Below are positions 1-4,785 of a stretch of DNA of 6,115 nt, in pieces. Origin of the DNA: Acidobacteriota bacterium. GTDB lineage: Bacteria; Acidobacteriota; Terriglobia; Bryobacterales; Bryobacteraceae. Under the pieces are notes generated by a model, which saw nothing but the letters and a program-made list of their open reading frames with translations, made no database searches and had not been told where the DNA came from. The stretch lies in NCBI GenBank assembly GCA_003223065.1, contig QHXU01000270.1, forward strand, positions 1 through 6,115, written 5' to 3'. The position numbers and the translations under genes are program-made. The number at the start of each line of letters is the position of its first letter. The first letter of the stretch is position 1.

Positions 1-234
1 GCCGTGACTCGCAATCACGCAATAGCCCGGTTCGTCACCGGCAGTTCCGGCGGGCACTTCGATCACCCTGGGATCCAGGCCAATATCCTTGAGCCTCTGC
101 GCAATCACGCCGGCGCATCGCAAGTACTCTTTGCCCGGCGGGTTCTCGGTTGGGATCGCGACCAACTCACGCGTGAAATCGATCATTTCGGAGTGCGAGG
201 CATCGACAGCTTCGAGCAGGGTGTCATTGCACAT
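1..234 (-). CDS. M20-family metallopeptidase/deacylase, N-terminal fragment (cut by left window edge)
   Basis: This is the first 78 codons of a gene that continues beyond the left edge. Translation from the ATG at 234 gives a soluble N-terminus with no signal peptide. It carries the segment TRELVAIPTENPPG (residues 21-34), typical of the start of M20 enzymes (ArgE, DapE, CPG2, aminoacylase group), followed by a helix (about 36-51) and a beta strand reaching VIASHG at the edge. In this family the first zinc-binding HxD motif lies shortly after, so no metal ligand is visible here. Members hydrolyse amide bonds of N-acyl amino acids or small peptides in the cytoplasm; the substrate cannot be decided. 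An in-frame stop at 259-261 and no earlier start codon fix the start at 234. There is no Shine-Dalgarno sequence upstream, only a pyrimidine-rich run. The gene is divergent from the rhodanese gene. Family assignment is fairly secure; subfamily is unknown. Confidence 0.82.
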   Translation of the reverse strand, partial: MCNDTLLEAVDASHSEMIDFTRELVAIPTENPPGKEYLRCAGVIAQRLKDIGLDPRVIEVPAGTAGDEPGYCVIASHG

Positions 235-313
235 GAGGAAGGAAGCGCTGCCAGCATATCATTCCGCGGGCATCGCGTCCCCGGCGCGCGATCAGCCGGA
301 GTATGGTAATCAT

Positions 314-802
314 ATGCGAATCGCCGCTTCCATCATTTTCTGCAGCCTTAGTCTGACGCTTGCCCAGCAGCGGCCGGCGTCTGCCCCGGGGGTCCCCGAG
401 CCATGGAGCGCAGCGGACGTGCTCTCTCCCGAAGAGTTCGCGCGTCAACTGGCTATCAAGCAGGCGCCGCAGCCGCAGATCTTCAACGTAGGTTTCGCGG
501 CTCTCCATCGAAGCAAGCACATTCCGGGCGCCCTGTACGCCGGTCCGGGATCAAAGGACGCCGGACTAGAAGAGTTGAAGAAGGCAGTCGCGGGTTTTCA
601 AAAGGACCGTCCGATTGTGCTCTACTGCGGCTGCTGCCCTTGGGATCAGTGCCCCAACATGAAGCCGGCATTCAAGCTCCTGGCCGGCATGGGGTTCACG
701 CAGGTCAAGGTGATGAAGATCCCCACCAACTTCGCCAAGGACTGGGTCGATAAAGGTTTCCCTGTGGAGAGTTCGGCACCCGGGAGCACAGTGGCGAAAT
801 AA
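314..802 (+). CDS. Exported rhodanese-like domain protein with cysteine-rich active-site loop
   Basis: The 162-residue product has a signal peptide (MRIAASIIFCSLSLTLA, probable cleavage after A17) and one rhodanese-like domain (about residues 38-152). Family features seen are HIPGA (69-73), the strand IVLYC ending in the presumed catalytic C105, and the C-terminal helix FAKDWVDKGFPV. Rhodaneses use this cysteine to carry persulfide sulfur; the domain also occurs in non-catalytic binding proteins. The active loop is unusual: C105, C107, C108 and C113 lie within nine residues (CGCCPWDQC) in place of the standard C-x5-R loop. The Asp-x-Arg usually found in the first strand is replaced by NVG (58-60). 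The frame stays open upstream to 89, but the ATG at 314 is chosen because it starts a clean signal peptide, follows GGAG at 298-301 (spacing 12), and avoids overlap with the divergent peptidase. The cupin gene follows after 4 bp. Fold is secure; sulfurtransferase activity is inferred. Confidence 0.85.
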   Translation: MRIAASIIFCSLSLTLAQQRPASAPGVPEPWSAADVLSPEEFARQLAIKQAPQPQIFNVGFAALHRSKHIPGALYAGPGSKDAGLEELKKAVAGFQKDRPIVLYCGCCPWDQCPNMKPAFKLLAGMGFTQVKVMKIPTNFAKDWVDKGFPVESSAPGSTVAK

Positions 803-806
803 CACG

Positions 807-1256
807 ATGGACTGGAAGACGCACGGCATCCGCATCGTCCGCGCGAACGAGCTCGATCTGAACACTCCTCAGACTCCGGGGATGACTCGCGCGGCCGCCA
901 TTACACACGCGGTCGCCGGCGCAACCAAGCTGTGGGCGGGCACCGTCGTCGTAGAACCTGACGCCAGGACCGGCCCACATCATCACGGCGAGCTCGAAAC
1001 CGTGCTGTACGTCGTGCGAGGCCGCGCTCGTTTCCGTTGGGGCGAGAAGTTGGAGTATTTCGCCGAAGCCGGACCCGGCGACTTCATCTATGTTCCGCCA
1101 TTCGTTCCGCACCAGGAGATGAATGCGAGAGCGGACATGCCGGTGGAAGCGGTGGTAGTGCGCAGCGGGCAGGAACCGATCGTGGTGAACCTGGAGATCG
1201 AAAGCCCCGAGCCGCCGACCGAGGTCCGCTGGATCGACTCCGGCCACCCCGTGTAA
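807..1256 (+). CDS. Small single-domain cupin protein
   Basis: The 149-residue product is a single beta-barrel cupin without a signal peptide, hence probably cytoplasmic. Cupin motif 1 is seen as GPHHHGELE (57-64), with H58, H60 and E64 as likely metal ligands and G72 ending the motif. Motif 2 spans G91-N106 and supplies the fourth ligand, H102, in VPHQEMN; F99 replaces the usual glycine. All four ligands are therefore present and a bound divalent metal (Fe, Mn, Ni or Zn) is expected. Such small cupins include dioxygenases, isomerases and ligand-binding proteins, and the substrate cannot be read from the sequence. The start lies 4 bp after the rhodanese stop, so the two are likely co-transcribed; no strong ribosome-binding site is visible and coupled translation is plausible. 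The TAA stop directly abuts the stop of the convergent M28 gene. The fold is certain; the function is unknown. Confidence 0.9.
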   Translation: MDWKTHGIRIVRANELDLNTPQTPGMTRAAAITHAVAGATKLWAGTVVVEPDARTGPHHHGELETVLYVVRGRARFRWGEKLEYFAEAGPGDFIYVPPFVPHQEMNARADMPVEAVVVRSGQEPIVVNLEIESPEPPTEVRWIDSGHPV

Positions 1257-2882
1257 TTATTTCGACGGTTTCGGCAGCGGCTTCCGGGGCAACATGTCGG
1301 CGCGCGTGGCGGCGTGGTAGACGATCGACGCGATAATGGCGGAGGCCTGCATCAGATCGCCCGGCACTGCGCGATCGTAGACGTCCATGTCGGAATGGTG
1401 CGTTACGCTCATGTAATCGAGCGGATCCTGGATGAACTGGAAGCCCGGCAAGCCGACGGCGTCAAACGAGAGATGATCCGTGCCGCCGGTGTCGCGGATG
1501 CTGATGGCGCCGGCGCCCAGATCGGCGAACGGCTTCAGCCACTCGGCGAATAGCGGGCGCATCGCATCGTTGCCTTGGAGATAAACGCCGCGAATCTTAC
1601 CGCTGCCGTTATCGAAATTGAAATAGCCAGAAAGCTTGGCGTGGGCCGAGGTAAGTTTCATGGTGTCCGGGTCGCCGAAGTGCTCCTTCACGTAAGCTTT
1701 CGAGCCGAGCAATCCTTGCTCTTCGCCGCTCCACAGTCCGATGCGCACGGTGCGATCCATCCTGAGGTTGAGAGCCTTGAGGATGCGCACCACCTCCATC
1801 ATCACCGCGCTGCCGCATCCATTATCGGTGGCGCCGGTTCCGCTGTGCCAGGAATCAAAGTGCGCGCCGACCATCACCAGTTCGTCGCGCTTCGAGCCGC
1901 CAGGGATTTCACCCACGAGGTTCAGGCCATCGACGTCTTGCGAAGAAGAGTCCGCCTTGAGATTGATGCGCACCGTGACCGGGGTTTTCTTCTCGGCCAG
2001 GCGGACGATGCGATCGTACTGTTCTTCGGTCACGCCGAACATCGGCGGAGCCAGCGGGTACTTTGCCTCGAACGCTCCGGCCTGTTCGACGAACACGAGA
2101 CCGGTATGGGCGCGATCATCCGCAGTCAGTACCGCGGCAGCGCCTTCATCCGCCAAGAATTGATTGCGCTTGCGCGTGATCGCGCGGTTCTCATCGAATA
2201 GTTTTTCCATTAGCTTGGGTGGCAGACTAATGATGTATTGCAGCGCGGCGGCCGGATCGTCCGGGACTTTGATTTCAGTGACGTTGAGCAATGCCCTTGG
2301 CTCGGGCGCCTTGGAAAGATCCGCCAGTTCGGCATCGGTATAGCGATGAAACGGCGGTGTGGTCGGGCCGGGTGTTGCCTTCGGCTGCGTCAGCAGCACC
2401 ACCTTGCCGCGCAGCTTGCCCGCCCATTCCTTCATGTACTTGTCGAGCGCCTCTTCAAATTGCTTCGGATTCGTGTACCGCCCGCGGCTGAGGGGCGCAA
2501 AGACAACTTCAGCGGTGACTGGGCCATTCGTGGATGCGGTCCAGGCGAGCGGCGCGGCGGTCATGTTCGAGTACCGCGGCGCAAGCATTTCCACCGAGAA
2601 TTCTTTGAGCGACCAGCTCCGCCCGAACGGCCCCCATCGTTCGAGATGCACGTTTTCGAGACCGTACTCTTTCAGTATCGCGACGGCCCAGTCGGCGGCC
2701 TGCCGATATTCGGGCGAGCCGGTGAGCCTCGGGCCATTCAGGTCGGTGAGACCGGCGAGATGGTCCATCACCTTCGAGCGCTGGAAGGCTTCTTCCTTAA
2801 TCTGGTGGATGACCGCGAGATCGATACGCTCTTGTGCAAGCGCGGTGGCAGCGGCAAGGATCGCGATCGTACAGAGGCGCAT
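1257..2882 (-). CDS. Secreted M28-family zinc metallopeptidase (carboxypeptidase Q/PGCP-like)
   Basis: The 541-residue product has a signal peptide (MRLCTIAILAAATALA, cleavage after A16, mature protein starting at Gln). Next comes an N-terminal helical segment with GPRLTGSPEY (50-59), characteristic of plasma glutamate carboxypeptidase-like M28 enzymes. Residues about 120-310 look like an inserted PA-type domain (LRGKVVLLTQ at 157-166, FLADEGAAAVL at 242-252). The catalytic domain follows with all expected residues: H341 and D343 in HFD, bridging D353 in ATDNG, general base E387 and ligand E388 in SGEEQG, D424 in NFDNG, and H496 in the THHSDMD segment. It should be a dinuclear zinc amino- or carboxypeptidase acting on peptides in the periplasm or outside the cell. 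Its ATG lies 1 nt after the stop of the upstream ankyrin gene (TGATATG), indicating an operon with probable translational coupling. Length and motifs are complete, with no sign of decay. Confidence 0.95.
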   Translation of the reverse strand: MRLCTIAILAAATALAQERIDLAVIHQIKEEAFQRSKVMDHLAGLTDLNGPRLTGSPEYRQAADWAVAILKEYGLENVHLERWGPFGRSWSLKEFSVEMLAPRYSNMTAAPLAWTASTNGPVTAEVVFAPLSRGRYTNPKQFEEALDKYMKEWAGKLRGKVVLLTQPKATPGPTTPPFHRYTDAELADLSKAPEPRALLNVTEIKVPDDPAAALQYIISLPPKLMEKLFDENRAITRKRNQFLADEGAAAVLTADDRAHTGLVFVEQAGAFEAKYPLAPPMFGVTEEQYDRIVRLAEKKTPVTVRINLKADSSSQDVDGLNLVGEIPGGSKRDELVMVGAHFDSWHSGTGATDNGCGSAVMMEVVRILKALNLRMDRTVRIGLWSGEEQGLLGSKAYVKEHFGDPDTMKLTSAHAKLSGYFNFDNGSGKIRGVYLQGNDAMRPLFAEWLKPFADLGAGAISIRDTGGTDHLSFDAVGLPGFQFIQDPLDYMSVTHHSDMDVYDRAVPGDLMQASAIIASIVYHAATRADMLPRKPLPKPSK

Positions 2883-2883
2883 A

Positions 2884-4719
2884 TCAAAGGCCTGTGCTGA
2901 TTCTCTTCGCCAGGTGGCTGTGGTTGTATTTTCGCACCAGTTCGGCGGCGGTGAGCCGTTCTTTCGTTTGCGCGGCCGGGTTGGCGCCGGATTTGAGAAG
3001 CAGGTCGATCATGGTCGAGTCGCCGAAGTCGATCGACGCGGCATAGAGCAGTGGCGTCATGCCCTTCTTGTCAACATGGTTGACGTCGGCGCCGCGCTCG
3101 ATGAGAAGGCGCGCGATGTCGGGTTTGTTGCCAATGGCTGCCCAGCCAAGCGCCGTGATGCCGTCGTCGTCGGTCTCGTCGACCTTTGCCCCGCAATCGA
3201 GAAGCGCGCTCGTCACGGCTGTGTTTGCGAAACCCACGACACCTGTCAGCGCCGTATTTGGAAAGAAGCCGAGGAAAAGCATTTTTGCGTTCACATCATC
3301 GCGCGCTTTGCTAAGGACCGGAAGCGCTTCGGCGTTTCCCGTGTAGGCCGCGAGGATCAGCGGCGTGGCGTTGAACAGCGGCGAGCCGGCGCCCTTTGGC
3401 AGGCGCACCTCGGCGCCGCGGTCGAGCAGCAGCCGTATCGCCGGTGTCGAACCCGGATACTGCGCCGCTACCATCAGAGGCGAGAATCTGGTTTTAGAGC
3501 GGGTGTTGACGTTGGCGCCGCGGTCGAGCAGGAGTTTGGTTTTCTCGAGATCCGGAACGGCGAGCATGAGCGCCGTCGTGCCTCCAGATTTCGTGGCGGA
3601 GTTCGCGTCCAACCCGGCGTCGAGCAATGCGCGCAGGTCGGCGGGCGTCCCGAACAGGATCTTCTCTGCCCAGGGCTCGATAGCGCCAGGTTCGGCTTCC
3701 CGTAACGCGGGTGTCTCCACCTTCCGCGCCGGCCCCAAAGCCCGGGCAAGCGCCATCACCGCCCAACTCGCGCCCATTGCGGAAATGAATTGATCGTGCC
3801 CGTACGGATATCCGGTCTCGAAATAAGGAGGACTTACGGGCGCGGGCGGGTGCAGGCGCGAACCAACATGCCAGGACCCATCAGCGGCCTGGGTCGATAG
3901 CAGGAACCGAACCCCGCCCTGCCAGGCTCGATCGGAAGCCGGGACGCCGCCGGCATCGCACAAGGCCACCAGCGCCTGGCCTGTCGAGTAGGCGTCGCTT
4001 GGCAAGCCGTTGCGCGAGTTCCAGCCGCCGTCGGACCCTTGCGTTGCCTTGAGGTCGCGAGCCAGTTTCTCGAGCCGGGAGCGTTCGGCGCCGGCCCAGG
4101 ATAATCCAAGCAACTGGTATGTCCGGTCTTCCGTGTCTTTCGGTGCATTCGATGCAAGCCACGTTTGCGCGCGCTGGATGCGCTCTTTCGTTTCGACGGC
4201 CAAGCTCGCATGACTGTAAAGCTGAATGGCGCGCAGGCTGATGGCGGTCGCCGTGAAAGTGCTGTACGATTGCGGCGGGCGCATATCGACCGTAATCCAG
4301 CGCCCGTCGGGCATCTGCCGCCGGGCGATGAAGCGCGCGTAGACCGCCGTGACGACGCTGGCGCGCACTCCGGCGGCATCAGCTGCCACCAAGTGATTGC
4401 CGTCATCCAACGCTGCATCGATGACGTGCGTGTACTGGACGGCGCGATCGAGATTGGCAAAAGAGGCAAAGCTCCTCACGGTGTTCGCACGCGCCAGGTC
4501 CTCGTTGACAGGAATCCCGTGCTCGCGCGCGGCGCGGAACGCCAGCGCCGGTAAGTATTGTTGGTGGCACGAGCTGCAGCTCTGCTTGTTGTACCAAGCT
4601 TTCTGTGATGATTGAATCAGCGCGACAGCTTTTGTAGCGGCGTTTCGGATGCTGTCCGCAGAGGCATCAGCCCCCCAGCCCGCGGAAGCGAGGCAGAGAA
4701 TCCCCAGGAATGTTCGCAT
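2884..4719 (-). CDS. Secreted fusion protein: CxxCH haem-binding motif, squalene-cyclase-like toroid, C-terminal ankyrin repeats
   Basis: The 611-residue product has three parts. A short signal peptide (MRTFLGILCLASAGWG) is followed by a helical segment with the c-type haem motif CSSCH (C48, C51, H52). Residues about 115-330 form an alpha-alpha toroid of the prenyltransferase/squalene-cyclase type, with three QxxxGxW motifs at 135-141, 227-233 and 277-283; the last has the full upstream QW consensus. The DxDD acid motif of class II cyclases is absent, so a cyclase reaction is unlikely. Residues about 348-600 hold roughly seven ankyrin repeats (for example TTALMLA, LLLDRGANVN, ITALGWAA, LLIERGADVN) and a capping helix. 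Inference: an exported protein that may bind haem covalently and scaffold a partner. It is the first gene of the operon with the M28 peptidase. An in-frame ATG at 4770 would add 17 residues before the signal peptide; 4719 is preferred because it begins the signal sequence. The partner and precise role are unknown. Confidence 0.92.
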   Translation of the reverse strand: MRTFLGILCLASAGWGADASADSIRNAATKAVALIQSSQKAWYNKQSCSSCHQQYLPALAFRAAREHGIPVNEDLARANTVRSFASFANLDRAVQYTHVIDAALDDGNHLVAADAAGVRASVVTAVYARFIARRQMPDGRWITVDMRPPQSYSTFTATAISLRAIQLYSHASLAVETKERIQRAQTWLASNAPKDTEDRTYQLLGLSWAGAERSRLEKLARDLKATQGSDGGWNSRNGLPSDAYSTGQALVALCDAGGVPASDRAWQGGVRFLLSTQAADGSWHVGSRLHPPAPVSPPYFETGYPYGHDQFISAMGASWAVMALARALGPARKVETPALREAEPGAIEPWAEKILFGTPADLRALLDAGLDANSATKSGGTTALMLAVPDLEKTKLLLDRGANVNTRSKTRFSPLMVAAQYPGSTPAIRLLLDRGAEVRLPKGAGSPLFNATPLILAAYTGNAEALPVLSKARDDVNAKMLFLGFFPNTALTGVVGFANTAVTSALLDCGAKVDETDDDGITALGWAAIGNKPDIARLLIERGADVNHVDKKGMTPLLYAASIDFGDSTMIDLLLKSGANPAAQTKERLTAAELVRKYNHSHLAKRISTGL

Positions 4720-4726
4720 CCCGCAG

Positions 4727-4755
4727 ATTTTAGCAGCTTTATGAATCGGTGTACA
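4727..4755 (-). promoter_or_regulatory. Candidate sigma-70-like promoter for the ankyrin/M28 operon
   Basis: Read on the minus strand, TGTACA (4750-4755; 4 of 6 matches to TTGACA) is followed after exactly 17 bp by TAAAAT (4727-4732; 5 of 6 matches to TATAAT). Transcription would begin around 4720-4721, giving an almost leaderless message for the ATG at 4719. That fits the lack of a Shine-Dalgarno sequence there. The -35 lies inside the central palindrome, so a protein bound there could block it. The match is by eye, and chance matches of this quality are common. Confidence 0.3.
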
Positions 4756-4757
4756 CC
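4748..4757. promoter_or_regulatory. Perfect 10-bp palindrome GGTGTACACC, candidate operator
   Basis: GGTGTACACC equals its own reverse complement, and the symmetry does not extend into the flanks. Its centre, between 4752 and 4753, is exactly midway between the two chosen start codons (4719 and 4786). It covers the candidate -35 of the minus-strand promoter. A dimeric regulator could control both genes from here. No regulator gene is in the window, so identity is unknown. Confidence 0.35.
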
Positions 4758-4785
4758 ACGGCTCGATCAAGAGCGTCTTGTTTTA

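Larger units (their letters stand above)
4720..4785. promoter_or_regulatory. Divergent intergenic region between the ankyrin/M28 operon and the QYPPG-repeat gene
   Basis: This 66-bp gap must hold control signals for both outward-facing genes unless promoters lie inside them. Three things can be seen: a perfect 10-bp palindrome at its midpoint (4748-4757), a fair minus-strand sigma-70-like promoter (4727-4755), and a small inverted repeat at 4768-4780 (CAAGA-GCG-TCTTG) just before the plus-strand start. No good Shine-Dalgarno sequence is visible for either gene. No convincing plus-strand promoter was found; TATGAA at 4740-4745 lacks a matching -35. Confidence 0.5.

Noticed and set aside
257..262. 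TATCAT as a -10 element for the rhodanese gene
   Set aside because: The hexamer matches 5 of 6, but no acceptable -35 lies at 16-18 bp upstream.
253..281. Possible minus-strand promoter for the M20-like gene (TATGCT with GGGACG 17 bp upstream)
   Set aside because: Only 4 of 6 and 3 of 6 matches to consensus; not better than chance in this region.
4..309. Plus-strand 101-codon open frame at the left edge
   Set aside because: It lies antisense to the M20-like N-terminus, whose translation has a recognisable family segment, while this frame shows no domain.
89..313. 5' extension of the rhodanese reading frame
   Set aside because: The extra 75 residues would precede an obvious signal peptide and overlap the divergent peptidase start, so the start was placed at 314.
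1246..1290. CCCCG...CGGGG pairing around the convergent stops as a terminator
   Set aside because: The arms are short, separated by roughly 35 bases, and followed by no T run.
2359..3705. Plus-strand 448-codon open frame across the M28/ankyrin junction
   Set aside because: It is antisense to two well-supported genes. Its Arg-rich composition is typical of shadow frames in GC-rich DNA, and it has no recognisable domain.
2884..4719. Squalene-hopene cyclase assignment for the ankyrin fusion
   Set aside because: QW motifs are present but the DxDD catalytic motif is missing and the toroid is much shorter than a full cyclase.
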